From Anatilimnocola aggregata (GTDB lineage: Bacteria > Planctomycetota > Planctomycetia > Pirellulales > Pirellulaceae): 64,000 nucleotides of DNA. Shown in pieces: positions 53,404 through 62,177 of this stretch. The stretch spans positions 1,860,001 through 1,924,000 of the forward strand of contig NZ_CP036274.1 of the NCBI RefSeq assembly GCF_007747655.1, read 5' to 3'. The position numbers and the translations under genes are program-made. The notes beneath the pieces were generated by a model, which saw only the letters and a list, made by a program, of their open reading frames with translations, made no database searches and was not told the origin of the DNA. How positions within the stretch are numbered: position 1 is the stretch's first letter; each line of letters starts with the position of its first letter.

Positions 53404-54425
53404 CGGCCGCTGCTGCTCCGGAAGTTGGTCGTCGCTTGCAAAAACAGAGCGACAAACCGCTACTCGTCGTGAAAGACCTGAAGGTTCACTTTCCGAAGCG
53501 AAAAGGTGGTTGGCTGTTCGGCCAACCGGGAGTGCTGCGGGCGGTTGACGGAGTCAGCTTTACGATTCGCGAAGGAGAAACGCTCGGGCTCGTGGGCGAA
53601 TCGGGCTGCGGTAAGACAACTACCGCTCGCGCGGTGATTCACCTGCAGAAGCCGACGAGCGGCGAGATCTGGCTCGCTGGGGACCGGGTCGACCAACTGA
53701 CGCCACGGCAAATGTTGCCTTACCGCCGCAACATTCAAATGATCTTTCAAGATCCATTTGCCTCGCTCAATCCACGCATGACCGTCGGGGCAATCATCCA
53801 AGAGCCGATGGAAATCTTCGGGCTCTACGGCAACAACCGCAAGCTCGAAGCGATGCGGCTAATGGACCTGGTCGGGCTCAATCCGCGGTTCCTGAATCGC
53901 TATCCCCACGAGTTCTCCGGTGGACAACGGCAGCGAATCGGCATTGCTCGCGCGCTCGCCGTACAACCGAAATTGATTGTCTGCGATGAGCCAGTTTCCG
54001 CGCTCGATGTTTCCATTCAAGCGCAGGTCATCAACCTGCTGATGGACTTGCAGCGGCAACTGGGTCTCGCGTATCTGTTCATCTCGCATGACCTGTCGGT
54101 GGTCCGGCATATTTCGCATCGCATCGGCGTGATGTACCTAGGGCGCATCGTCGAGATGGCGTCTGCGGACGCGATTCACGCAAACCCGCGGCATCCCTAT
54201 ACGCAGGCGCTGCTGTCGGCCGCGCCCATTCCCGATCCGGTGCTGCAGCGTGAGCGGCAGCGGATCATTCTTAAAGGTGAAGTCCCCTCGGCAGACCGGG
54301 TCTATCCGGGCTGTCCCTTTGCCGATCGCTGCCCGATTGCCGAGCAGTTCTGCCGAGAGAAAGTCCCGCTGCTCGAAGGTCGCGACCACCTCGTGGCCTG
54401 CCATAAAGCGTCGCCGGAAGTTTAG
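53400..54425 (+). CDS. Oligopeptide/dipeptide ABC transporter ATP-binding protein (OppF/DppF type)
   Basis: The 341-residue product shows [14 protein letters not shown] (Walker A), [38 protein letters not shown] (signature and Walker B), [10 protein letters not shown], and the C-terminal cysteine motif [15 protein letters not shown]. The [18 protein letters not shown] segment is typical of OppF/DppF. It is translationally coupled to the OppD-like gene. Together they would energise peptide or nickel uptake, but the membrane and binding subunits must be encoded elsewhere. Confidence 0.92.
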   Translation: MTAAAAPEVGRRLQKQSDKPLLVVKDLKVHFPKRKGGWLFGQPGVLRAVDGVSFTIREGETLGLVGESGCGKTTTARAVIHLQKPTSGEIWLAGDRVDQLTPRQMLPYRRNIQMIFQDPFASLNPRMTVGAIIQEPMEIFGLYGNNRKLEAMRLMDLVGLNPRFLNRYPHEFSGGQRQRIGIARALAVQPKLIVCDEPVSALDVSIQAQVINLLMDLQRQLGLAYLFISHDLSVVRHISHRIGVMYLGRIVEMASADAIHANPRHPYTQALLSAAPIPDPVLQRERQRIILKGEVPSADRVYPGCPFADRCPIAEQFCREKVPLLEGRDHLVACHKASPEV

Positions 54426-54452
54426 TCGCTTTCAGATTGCGTCTCAGACGCG

Positions 54453-54471
54453 CCACCAAGTTGTTTGGTGG
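54453..54471. terminator. Possible hairpin after the ABC operon
   Basis: CCACCAA (54453-54459) pairs with TTGGTGG (54465-54471) across five bases, just after GCGTCT/AGACGC (54439-54451). There is no T run. It lies 28 bases beyond the OppF-like stop and may end or stabilise that transcript. Confidence 0.35.
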
Positions 54472-54591
54472 AAACTACTTGCGACATATTCAAAGCAGCC
54501 CATTGACAACTTGCAGACCATTATTTCGAATAGCAAAACTTACAGATTTTGGATAATCAAAATTTCTTTGCTGCTGCTGGAAATGTACTAT

Positions 54592-55581
54592 ATGGCTGCT
54601 CCAATAAGCTGGCGGGCTCAACGGCCTGCCTTCACACTGGTTGAGTTGCTCGTGGTGATTGCCATGATCGGCATGCTCATGGCCCTGTTGTTGCCAGCCG
54701 TGCAGCAGGCGCGCGAAGCGGGACGCCGGTCGCAGTGCAGCAACAATCTCCGTCAGCTGGCGCTGGGACTGCAGAATTATCATTCCGCCTATAACTGCTT
54801 TCCGCCGTCGTACATCGCCAACACCAAACACGCCTCGCGCGACCCGCAGACTTTCGATGGCCCTTCGGGCTTTGCCTGGGGCGCGCTATTGCTGCCGTTC
54901 GTCGAGCAACAGGCGGTACACGATAAGTTCGATTTCAACCAGCCTTGCTGGAGTACCGCGAACGCCGCGACAGCCCAGACCAAGCTCAAAGTCTTTTACT
55001 GCCCCTCGGCCACCGGCAATCCGGATGCGTTTAACGTGAAGAGTTCTTCGGGAACGACGTTGGCGAAGTTTGGCCGCTCCGATTTTGTCGCGAGCGTCGG
55101 CATGGAAGAGCCCTGGGGGTTTACTCTGGAAGATTGGACGTCGGTCGCCGATGGCCCGCTCTATCGCAACTCGCCTACGCGGGCCGCGGATGTGACCGAC
55201 GGGCTTTCGAACACCGTCTTTTTGGGTGAGCACAGCAGCCTGCTCAGCAGCAAGACCTGGGTCGGCGTGGTGCCGGGCGCGGCGGTGTGCGCCAATCGAC
55301 CCGATAAATTTCCCATCACTGAATGCGATCTGGCGACAACACTCGTCAACGTGCATAGCGGCCCAGCCTCGGGCGAGATCGATCCCGTGACGGGCTTTGC
55401 TCCCATTCATCCGCCGAATAGCCCGCTCTGTCACGTCTGTCAGATGTATGCCGAGCATCCCACGGGGTGCAACGTGGCACTTGGCGATGGGAGTGTGCGG
55501 TTCATTTCTCAGTTCGTTCATCAACCCACTTGGGCGGGGCTATCGAGCCGTGCCGGTGGCGAAGTTTTGCAAGATTTTTAA
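54592..55581 (+). CDS. DUF1559 protein with type-IV-pilin-like N-terminus, pair B
   Basis: ATG 54592 (with GGAA nine bases before) is preferred over the in-frame ATG 54583. The leader is [26 protein letters not shown], a prepilin signal, then QQAREAGRRSQCSNNLRQLAL marking DUF1559. Later come DVTDGLSNTVFLGE near 225 and NVALGDGSVRFIS near 300. Six or more cysteines lie toward the C-terminus (PLCHVCQMYAEHPTGC). Product is 329 residues. A lipoprotein gene follows after six bases. Confidence 0.92.
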   Translation: MAAPISWRAQRPAFTLVELLVVIAMIGMLMALLLPAVQQAREAGRRSQCSNNLRQLALGLQNYHSAYNCFPPSYIANTKHASRDPQTFDGPSGFAWGALLLPFVEQQAVHDKFDFNQPCWSTANAATAQTKLKVFYCPSATGNPDAFNVKSSSGTTLAKFGRSDFVASVGMEEPWGFTLEDWTSVADGPLYRNSPTRAADVTDGLSNTVFLGEHSSLLSSKTWVGVVPGAAVCANRPDKFPITECDLATTLVNVHSGPASGEIDPVTGFAPIHPPNSPLCHVCQMYAEHPTGCNVALGDGSVRFISQFVHQPTWAGLSSRAGGEVLQDF

Positions 55582-55587
55582 GCGCCC

Positions 55588-55944
55588 ATGAAGTACCTGC
55601 CTGGTTTTGTAGTGCTCTGCTGCATTCTGTCGCTGGTTGCCGGTTGTGCTCGTCCGCCAGCTGTCCAGTACGATCATTTGCCACTGATTTCCTCGCTGCG
55701 AACTGCCTGTTCGGCGCGCAATCCCGAATGGCTGGCGGGGGTGAAGCGGGCCGTCGACCAGCGACATACGGAGGGGAAAATGACCGCGGTCGAGCGAGAC
55801 CATTTCGAGGTGCTCATCGCGCAGGCGGAGGGGGGCGAATGGGAAGCAGCGGAACGGGCCTGCCTGAAGTTCGAACAGGCCCAGCTAGGTCGCACCCGCG
55901 AACCGGCAGAAGGTGCCGGGCATTCGCATTCGCACGACCATTAA
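55588..55944 (+). CDS. Small lipoprotein with histidine-rich tail, pair B
   Basis: The signal peptide MKYLPGFVVLCCILSLVAGC ends in a lipobox. The rest is short (118 residues in all) and helical, and ends in the run GHSHSHDH, which could bind a metal ion. It does not share the beta-sandwich seen in the other lipoproteins paired with DUF1559 genes. It follows the DUF1559 gene by six bases, so it is in the same transcript. Confidence 0.7.
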   Translation: MKYLPGFVVLCCILSLVAGCARPPAVQYDHLPLISSLRTACSARNPEWLAGVKRAVDQRHTEGKMTAVERDHFEVLIAQAEGGEWEAAERACLKFEQAQLGRTREPAEGAGHSHSHDH

Positions 55945-56007
55945 TCACTCCGCTAGAATGAAGGCACGAGCACGAGTTGGTGCAGATGACCTTCAGGAGC
56001 TAGTCGC

Positions 56008-56361
56008 GTGGAAGATCGGGAAGCGTGTTTGATTTATTTTCGGCAGGCGATTGCCGAGCCACTGAGCGTGCAGCCTTGGTCGGAGTGGTGGGCCGAAAAC
56101 GATGAACTGGTCGCACAGTCGTTTCCCCTGGTCGACTATGTGCGATTGAAGCACCGCAAATTGTGGGGTGCCCAGCAGATTCTGCAAATCAGCGGCGAGT
56201 TGCCCCCGGATTTTGCCCCCCGTAGCCCGCTCATCTCGGGCTCTTGTTGCCGCTGCGGCGAACGCTTTGTTAATCAACCGGAGGCTGAAGCCAGCGGCGA
56301 CGTGCGCTGCAGCGCGTGCGGCATTAAGTATCTTTTCGTGTACGGGCCGGAGCAGGAATAG
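56008..56361 (+). CDS. Small zinc-ribbon protein (117 aa)
   Basis: GTG 56008 is the start, because AGGAG lies at 55995-55999, eight bases upstream. The N-terminal half is helical (YFRQAIAEPLSVQPWSEWWAEND). The C-terminal half contains a CCRCG...CSACG zinc ribbon (residues ~78-107). No family is recognised. Its stop and that of the convergent oxidoreductase gene are one base apart, so antisense overlap of the two transcripts is likely. Confidence 0.7.
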   Translation: MEDREACLIYFRQAIAEPLSVQPWSEWWAENDELVAQSFPLVDYVRLKHRKLWGAQQILQISGELPPDFAPRSPLISGSCCRCGERFVNQPEAEASGDVRCSACGIKYLFVYGPEQE

Positions 56362-56362
56362 C

Positions 56363-57469
56363 TTAGCCAGCCTTGCGGCGGGCAGCAGCTAGTTTTGCCG
56401 CGTGTGACCAGTGAGGTCCGCGCAGGGCATGCTGGCTGGAACTGCGCGAACGTTCGCGCTGGCTCGCGGCAATGGCGGCGACAATCCGTTCGGCCGTCTC
56501 GAGTGCTCGCCAGCCGTCGATGCCGGTCACTTGCGGCTGTGAATGTTGCTTCACCGCCTGCACGAAGTCTTTTTGCTCTTCGAGAATTGCATTGTGGTCG
56601 GTGACGGCCAGATCTTCTTTGTGCAGATGTTTGTCGAAGAACTGATCTTTCAATTCGACTCGTTCGGTTGGGCTCAGCCGCGCGATATCGATCTGCCCCT
56701 GTCGAATTGTCAGGGAAGGTTCGAGAGTGCGGGCAGTCTTGCTACCGAAATCGATCGCCGCGAAACTTTGGCCATTACTGATCTCAAGCGAACGAACGAC
56801 GACGGGACTCACGCGCGAGGCACTCAATTGCGCTACGCAGCCATTCGAGAAGGAAAGTCGAGCTTCGGCCCAATCTTCGTGTGGGCCAATGACCGCCGCG
56901 CCGCAGGCTTGAACCTGCGTCACTTCTTCGGGCACCAGGCTCAGGACGAGATCGAGGTCGTGAATCATCAGGTCGAGCACAACGCCAACGTCGGTCGAAC
57001 GACAGGTATACGGAGCCAGTCGGCGCGCGGCGATGAAGGTGGCATCGGTCAAATGAGGCCGGATGCGAACCCAAGCCGGATTGAAGCGCTCGACGTGACC
57101 GACTTGCAGCACCAGATCACGCTCATCAGCGGCTGATACCATTTCTTCTGCTTCGGCCGAAGTGCTGGCGATCGGCTTTTCGACCAGGACATGTTTCCCG
57201 CGTTCGAGCAGTTCCATCACCACGGCATGGTGAAATTGAGTCGGCGTGGCAACGATTGCCGCATCAAACTGCGCGAGGAGCGGATGATAGTCGGCGTGCG
57301 TGGGAACTTGCAACTCGGTGGCAACGGCTGTTCGCGAGGCTTCGACCGGATCGACAACTGCCACGAGTTGAGTGTGTGGAAGCTGCTTGGCCAGCCGGGC
57401 ATGAATTCGCCCCAAATGACCAGCTCCGATCACAGCAAGGCGAAGCGGTTCGGGCGAATTCTTGTTCAT
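56363..57469 (-). CDS. Gfo/Idh/MocA oxidoreductase coupled to lpxA (GnnA-like)
   Basis: The 368-residue product has the NAD(P) loop LAVIGAGHLGRIHARLAK, then the family motif VLVEKPIA near residue 92 and the catalytic-histidine region DLMIHDLDLVLSL near 175. It overlaps the lpxA stop by ATGA, so the two are translationally coupled. In Leptospira and Acidithiobacillus a related oxidoreductase, GnnA, lies with lpxA and helps make UDP-GlcNAc3N for amide-linked lipid A. That gives the best functional guess here. The partner aminotransferase GnnB is not in the window. The C-terminus has a long basic tail. Confidence 0.82.
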   Translation of the reverse strand: MNKNSPEPLRLAVIGAGHLGRIHARLAKQLPHTQLVAVVDPVEASRTAVATELQVPTHADYHPLLAQFDAAIVATPTQFHHAVVMELLERGKHVLVEKPIASTSAEAEEMVSAADERDLVLQVGHVERFNPAWVRIRPHLTDATFIAARRLAPYTCRSTDVGVVLDLMIHDLDLVLSLVPEEVTQVQACGAAVIGPHEDWAEARLSFSNGCVAQLSASRVSPVVVRSLEISNGQSFAAIDFGSKTARTLEPSLTIRQGQIDIARLSPTERVELKDQFFDKHLHKEDLAVTDHNAILEEQKDFVQAVKQHSQPQVTGIDGWRALETAERIVAAIAASQRERSRSSSQHALRGPHWSHAAKLAAARRKAG

Positions 57470-58272
57470 GCTGCTCGCCGGCGATCGCGTCCGCGACCGT
57501 GCCGGCCCTCGTATTGATTTTGCAGAAAGCTGAGCAAGTGATTGACGGCTGGCATCAATAGTTCACTGGAACGCAGAATTTCGCGGGCGTGATCGATGCC
57601 CACGCGGGCCCGAAAGATCAGGCGATGGGCTTCAGCCAGGGCGCGAATCGAATCGGCCGAGAAATTGTTTCGTTTGAGCGCCACCAGGTTGATGCAGCGC
57701 GGCCGCGAAGGATTTCCTTCGGCCAGCATGTAGGGAGGCACATCGTGCAGCACGCGGCTGAGTCCGCCAGTGAAGCTGAAGCTGCCAATCGTGGAAAAAT
57801 GATGAACGGCGACGCCGCCGGAGATTGTGGCATCGTCGTGGACGTGAACGTGACCGCCGAGCAGCGTGGCGTTGGCCATGATGACGCGATTGCCGACTTT
57901 GCAATCGTGCGCGATGTGGCTACCGGCCATGATGAAGCAGCCGCTGCCGAGCGAAGTGGTGCCATCTTCTTTTTCGCTGCCGCGATTGATGGTGGCCCCT
58001 TCGCGAATGATGTTATCGTCGCCGATGATTACCTGCGTATCGGTGCCGCGATAACTCACGTCTTGAGGATCGCCACCCAACACAGCCGCAGGGAAAACGC
58101 GATTCCGCTGACCGAGCGTAACGCGTCCCATGACGGTGACGTTCGCGATGAGCTGCGTGCCGCTGCCAATGGTCACTAGCGGACCAACAATGCAATGAGG
58201 GCCCACCTCCACGTCATCGTGGATTTCAGCCCGCGGATCGATGACCGCGGTCGGATGGATGTTGGTGGGCAT
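57466..58272 (-). CDS. lpxA: UDP-N-acetylglucosamine O-acyltransferase
   Basis: The 268-residue product shows left-handed beta-helix hexapeptides (IHPTAVIDPRAEIHDDVEVGPHCIVGP) and the catalytic segment AGSHIAHDCKVGNRVIMAN near residue 119. GGDPQDVSYRG and the AEGNPSRPRCINLVALKR region are typical LpxA parts. It carries out the first step of lipid A synthesis, acylating UDP-GlcNAc from acyl-ACP. It is coupled to a GnnA-like oxidoreductase, which may change the acceptor sugar. A palindromic element sits just upstream. Confidence 0.93.
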   Translation of the reverse strand: MPTNIHPTAVIDPRAEIHDDVEVGPHCIVGPLVTIGSGTQLIANVTVMGRVTLGQRNRVFPAAVLGGDPQDVSYRGTDTQVIIGDDNIIREGATINRGSEKEDGTTSLGSGCFIMAGSHIAHDCKVGNRVIMANATLLGGHVHVHDDATISGGVAVHHFSTIGSFSFTGGLSRVLHDVPPYMLAEGNPSRPRCINLVALKRNNFSADSIRALAEAHRLIFRARVGIDHAREILRSSELLMPAVNHLLSFLQNQYEGRHGRGRDRRRAA

Positions 58273-58351
58273 GGCAGTGTTGCGAGCTGGGAACTAGGAG
58301 CTCAAGACTCGGAAAAAGGTTTTGTGGGGAGAGGAGATGAAGTTGTCCTAA

Positions 58352-58447
58352 GTAGCCCGACGCGTAAGCGAGGGAGCTATTCTGATTTCGGGTTCGTGTG
58401 CAGTGAACGGTGGTTTTCGATTTCCCCTCGCTGACGCTTCGGGCTAC
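58352..58447. repeat. ~96-bp palindromic element, copy 2
   Basis: The left arm starts GTAGCCCGACGCGTAAGC at 58352 and is followed by GAGGGA; the right arm is TCCCCTCGCTGACG-CTTCGGGCTAC ending at 58447. The arms differ at two positions plus a one-base indel. Ends and length match the element at 28063-28159, and the centres share short stretches (TATTC, GTTCGT). It lies between lpxA and lpxC, separating the two genes. Confidence 0.82.
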
Positions 58448-58451
58448 CTAA

Positions 58452-59330
58452 TTAGCCAGTGCGACGCAAGCCTCCTTCGACACGACCTTCCTGGAGGATG
58501 GTGCGGACGAGTTCGGCGTTCAGGCGATGGCCACTGCGGTGAGCGATGACGTGGCCGACCAGTTCGCAACCGGCCAGGGCGAGATCGCCGACCAGGTCGA
58601 GCGCTTTGTGACGGACGCATTCATTTTCGAAGCGGAGGGTGTTGTCGATCAGCCCCGTCTTGCCAAAGACGAGCAGGTCTTGATTCGTGACTCGCGTGCC
58701 CAGGCCGCGCGAGCGAAGCCAATCGGCCTCTTCTTCGAGCAGGAAGGTGCGGGCTGAAGCGAGCTCATTGCGGAATGATTTGGGTGTGACCTTAAGGTCG
58801 ATCGTCTCGCGACCGATGGGGCACTCGGGACCGTAGTCGAGTCGATAGCGAACCGACAGTCCGCCATGCTTGTGAGGCCGGGCTTCGACCCAACTTTCAT
58901 CGTCGCCGACGCGGACCACTTCCGAGATCACTAGGCGTTTCGCCGGAGCCTCTTGCTGGGCGATTCCCGCAGCTTCGATCGCCTCTACGATTGCCAGGCT
59001 AGAGCCGTCGCCGCCAGGCATTTCGGCCTGATCGACCCAGACCTCGCAGTTGTCGATCTGCAGGCCATAGAGCGCGGCCAGGATATGTTCGACCATCTCG
59101 ACCTGGGCAGTGCCCGTGGCGAGGGTGGTGCGGCGTGGTGCTTCGAGGCGGTTGCGGGCATCGGCAGCAATGCGCACGTGCGGTGCGATATCGCTGCGGA
59201 CGAACTGCAGGCCGCTATCGACCGGAGCAGGGCGGAGTTCGACGCGAACGTCCTTACCGCTCCAGTAACCAAAACCGGAGAATTCGGCCACTTGGGCCAA
59301 CGTCTGTTGTTTACGCAGCTGGGCCATCAA
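58452..59330 (-). CDS. lpxC: UDP-3-O-acyl-N-acetylglucosamine deacetylase
   Basis: The 292-residue zinc amidase has its ligands at EHILAALYG (His, near 81) and VRHKALDLVGDLALAG (His and Asp, near 239), with the catalytic histidine in AHRSGHRLN near 265. The GGDGSS motif near 107 and the N-terminal SGFGYWSGKDVRVEL, a variant of the usual SGxGLHSG, are present. It is the committed step of lipid A synthesis. It lies downstream of the Skp-like gene and upstream of lpxA on the same strand. Confidence 0.93.
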   Translation of the reverse strand: MMAQLRKQQTLAQVAEFSGFGYWSGKDVRVELRPAPVDSGLQFVRSDIAPHVRIAADARNRLEAPRRTTLATGTAQVEMVEHILAALYGLQIDNCEVWVDQAEMPGGDGSSLAIVEAIEAAGIAQQEAPAKRLVISEVVRVGDDESWVEARPHKHGGLSVRYRLDYGPECPIGRETIDLKVTPKSFRNELASARTFLLEEEADWLRSRGLGTRVTNQDLLVFGKTGLIDNTLRFENECVRHKALDLVGDLALAGCELVGHVIAHRSGHRLNAELVRTILQEGRVEGGLRRTG

Positions 59331-59442
59331 AGAAGCATCGGCTCAAGGTGAGGAGGCGAAGTGAGCGGGTGCTCACAATCAGGCCGACCGCGAGAGAACG
59401 AATCTCGGGCCGGCAGATATCACGTTACGATCGGCAACTGGC

Positions 59443-60156
59443 TTAGCGGCGAGGGCCAACCGGAGGGATCTGCGGCCGATTCGCCGACGGAATCTGCCCG
59501 TTCGGGTTCGGCGTAGGAGCCGGTGGCGAGAAGCGATTCAGGTCCGCCAGGATGTGCGCGGTGACATCGAGCGTGGGATTGTAATACACCACAGCACGAT
59601 TCACACCTTGCAGCACCGAGTTGCGGTCATCTTCCTTCATCTCGTCGCTGTTGAAGCGTAAGACCATGTGGATGCCGTTGACGTTTGAGAAGTTGGCAAC
59701 GCTCTGCTCCAGTTCTCGGTAGACCTGGAAGTAGACGCGAGCTTCCTGTTCGAGGAGCTCCTTCTTCTTCAGGCCGACCTTGACTTGCAGATCGGAAGTG
59801 GCCCGAGCGGCCTCTTCTTCGCGCTGCTTGTATTCCAGCGAGCCAGCTTTGTATTGCTGGAGGGCTTCGCCCATCGCTTTGAGTTTGGTGGTTTCACCCT
59901 TCACGAAGGTATCGAAGTCTTCGATGTCCTTCTTGATGTCGCCCATCGATTGATTAAAGCGATTGTGGCCTTTGAAGACCTTCGCAATATCGATGACGAC
60001 GATGGTGGGTGTGGTTCGCGGCCCAGCTGGAGCAGCCGCGGGGGCTACTGGTGGACGTGCAGCCGGAGCGGCTCCGGGAGCACCCACTTGGGCCATAGCA
60101 ACTTGGGCACACAATACGACGCCTGCCACAATGGTGGCGGGAAGGCAGACTTTCAC
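59443..60156 (-). CDS. OmpH/Skp-family periplasmic chaperone
   Basis: The start is GTG 60156, set by AAGGAGT seven bases upstream; an in-frame GTG three codons earlier would overlap that site. The signal peptide is LPATIVAGVVLCAQVAMA. A Pro/Ala-rich linker (about 35 residues) leads to IVVIDIAKVFKGHNRFNQSM and a long coiled-coil (DIKKDIEDFDTFVKGETTKLKAM onward, with a Lys/Glu-rich centre), the OmpH/Skp architecture. The C-terminal part is Pro/Asn-rich. Skp guards unfolded outer-membrane proteins in the periplasm, which fits its position next to lpxC and lpxA. Confidence 0.85.
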   Translation of the reverse strand: MKVCLPATIVAGVVLCAQVAMAQVGAPGAAPAARPPVAPAAAPAGPRTTPTIVVIDIAKVFKGHNRFNQSMGDIKKDIEDFDTFVKGETTKLKAMGEALQQYKAGSLEYKQREEEAARATSDLQVKVGLKKKELLEQEARVYFQVYRELEQSVANFSNVNGIHMVLRFNSDEMKEDDRNSVLQGVNRAVVYYNPTLDVTAHILADLNRFSPPAPTPNPNGQIPSANRPQIPPVGPRR

Positions 60157-60542
60157 GCTCAGCACTCCTTGCTTGTTTGGTCATCCTGACCGGTGATGTT
60201 CGCTGGCGACCCTCTTGGTTCACCGCACGATCCATCACGCCTGGGTTCGGGCTTGAGGGGGACCAGCCCCGAATCGCTGGGTCCGGCAGATTGGCGGATT
60301 GTGCCGCATTCTGACGAACGGGTAAAGGTCAGAAGTTTACGCCTTCTGACCTACGCTCACAAAAGCCCCGTGGTTCACCATCTTTCCCGCCGATTTCGCA
60401 GCATGGTGAGGGTTTTCACCATCCGCTAGCGTACCACGACTTTCGCAGGCACCCCCTTTATCGTCAAACTTTGCGGGCTGGGTTGAGTTTTCTGGCAGAG
60501 AATTCAGTTCTTTGACGCGTGGGCTAAGGCCCACACTACGAA
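60157..60542. other. Gap with two short hairpins
   Basis: AGGTCAGAAG (60326-60335) pairs perfectly with CTTCTGACCT (60343-60352) across seven bases. GTGGGC (60519-60524) pairs with GCCCAC (60529-60534) across TAAG and lies nine bases beyond the stop of the oxidoreductase gene at 60543. Neither has a T run. Nothing else is supported in the gap. Confidence 0.45.
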
Positions 60543-61634
60543 TTAGACCAGCGACAGCGGATTCACGCGGGTGGCAAGGGGCATTTTCACCGGGCCACCG
60601 GTGCGATGCGATTCGAAGACGGCGCAGATCATTTCGATCGTGGTTCGCCCTTCGTACATGCTGCACTCGGGCTGGCGATCGTTCTCGATGGCTTCAATCA
60701 AATCCTGAACAGCGAGGACATTGCCGGCATCGAGTCCGCCGTCTTTCATCGTTTCAGGCTCGAGACCCGTCGACGAAATGGGTTGCCAGACAGCCTTGCT
60801 ACGGCCGGGCGACCAGGCTGGATCGGGCAGAAATTGCGCGCTGGGCAAATGACCGGTGAGGATTTCGATGATCCCCTTGCTGCCGAAAATCTGCAGGCCA
60901 AACCGATTGCCCATAGTTTCACGCTTGCTGCCGAAGTAGGCAGTCGCGCCCCCATCGAGCCCATACATGGCAGAGATGGTGTCGCCAGCCAACGGGCCAA
61001 TGCCTTCGTTGCCGGGCTTGATGTGTTCCTTGCCAATCGGTTGGCCACCTTCTTCGACACGAGCGAAGCACCAGTTGGGCTCGCCGCCGAAGTGGTGAAT
61101 CAAATTCATGATGTGGCTGCCAAGCACCCACAGGTCTTCACCACCGCCCCGTTTGTCTTCTTTGCCTCGGCCGCGGAACTCGAGGATGGTGCCGATCTTG
61201 CCATCGTCGATCAATTCGCGAATGCCCTGCAACTTGGGGCTGTAACGCGTTTGATGAGCGAGCGCGAGTTTGATATCAGCCTTTTCGCAAGCCTTGATGA
61301 TTTCGTCAGCTTCGGCGGGCGAACGGCAGAAGGGCTTCTCCATGTAGATGTGCGCGCCGTGGGCAGCAGCGGCGAGGCACATCTCGCGATGTTGATCGAG
61401 CCAGCGGGGACCGATGGCCACGATATCGGCCTTGGCTTCGTCGAGCATCTGGCGATAGTCGGCGTATCCCTTGGGAGCCTTCAACCGATTGACTACAGCT
61501 GCCCGGCCAGCTTCGTCGGCGTCGGCGACTGCGACGATTTCGCACGAAGGAATCTTGAGCCACACGGTATCGACACCGTGACCATAGTTCCCCTTGCCTG
61601 TGTGCCCAATGACCGCGACGCGATACTTCTTCAT
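60543..61634 (-). CDS. Gfo/Idh/MocA family oxidoreductase
   Basis: ATG 61634 has AGGTGAG about six bases upstream, so the in-frame GTG three codons earlier is not used. The 363-residue product has the nucleotide motif VAVIGHTGKGNYGHGVD, a variant glycine loop, then AHIYMEKPFCRSPAEAD (near residue 103), HQTRYSPKLQGIRELID and WVLGSHIMNLIHHFGG. It is a cytoplasmic sugar-dehydrogenase-type enzyme (no signal). Substrate is unknown; many planctomycete members act in polysaccharide degradation. It is not coupled to the genes on either side. Confidence 0.87.
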   Translation of the reverse strand: MKKYRVAVIGHTGKGNYGHGVDTVWLKIPSCEIVAVADADEAGRAAVVNRLKAPKGYADYRQMLDEAKADIVAIGPRWLDQHREMCLAAAAHGAHIYMEKPFCRSPAEADEIIKACEKADIKLALAHQTRYSPKLQGIRELIDDGKIGTILEFRGRGKEDKRGGGEDLWVLGSHIMNLIHHFGGEPNWCFARVEEGGQPIGKEHIKPGNEGIGPLAGDTISAMYGLDGGATAYFGSKRETMGNRFGLQIFGSKGIIEILTGHLPSAQFLPDPAWSPGRSKAVWQPISSTGLEPETMKDGGLDAGNVLAVQDLIEAIENDRQPECSMYEGRTTIEMICAVFESHRTGGPVKMPLATRVNPLSLV

Positions 61635-61721
61635 AATGCTCACCTGTAAGTTTCGAGCAGAGTTTGCCTGTCAGCGAGCAGCATAGGCTGCGTGCGGGGG
61701 AGAAGCAATTCGGCAACGATC

Positions 61722-62177
61722 TCAACGTCGAGCCGATTTGAGTTCGAAGACCAATTCTGACTTGGGAGCGACGACGTCGGCAGTGAGTGTCGTTTGTTGA
61801 AAGTCGCTATAGATCGGCGGCAACAGTTCTTTGGCATTGGAGTCGATCGGGGCAACATCTTCGGTGGGAATAAAGGGCTGGCCGTCGGGAGTGACCAGTT
61901 TGCTGATGAGGACTTTGTACTGTCCGGCCGGCAATCCAGGCGGGCCTTGTTCCGAACGGCCATCGTTCAGGTGAATCACAAACTTCCCCTGTTCGTCCGT
62001 CCTTCCCCAGCCGCCGTTGCCTGTTGTTTCTCCATGAGCAACCAAGTTGACGACCGCGCTTGCACAAGGCTGGCCGTCTAAAGTCACGACCCCTGTAACC
62101 GGAATTGCGGCAGGGCCCGTGGGCGCACAGCCGGCAACGAACGACAGAGCAAGGGTCACGATCGACGTGCGAATCAT
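61722..62177 (-). CDS. Small lipoprotein with carboxypeptidase-regulatory-like domain, pair C
   Basis: The signal [17 protein letters not shown] ends in a lipobox. The mature domain ([29 protein letters not shown], then [14 protein letters not shown] and [21 protein letters not shown]) is a beta-sandwich like that in pair A and is clearly homologous to the lipoprotein of pair D. It is coupled to the DUF1559 gene upstream by an ATGA overlap. It is 151 residues, the same as pair D. Confidence 0.82.
   Translation of the reverse strand: MIRTSIVTLALSFVAGCAPTGPAAIPVTGVVTLDGQPCASAVVNLVAHGETTGNGGWGRTDEQGKFVIHLNDGRSEQGPPGLPAGQYKVLISKLVTPDGQPFIPTEDVAPIDSNAKELLPPIYSDFQQTTLTADVVAPKSELVFELKSARR

Noticed and set aside
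54250-54591. N-terminal extension of the pair B DUF1559 protein
   Set aside because: The in-frame codons run inside the end of the OppF-like gene; the prepilin leader starts naturally at ATG 54592.
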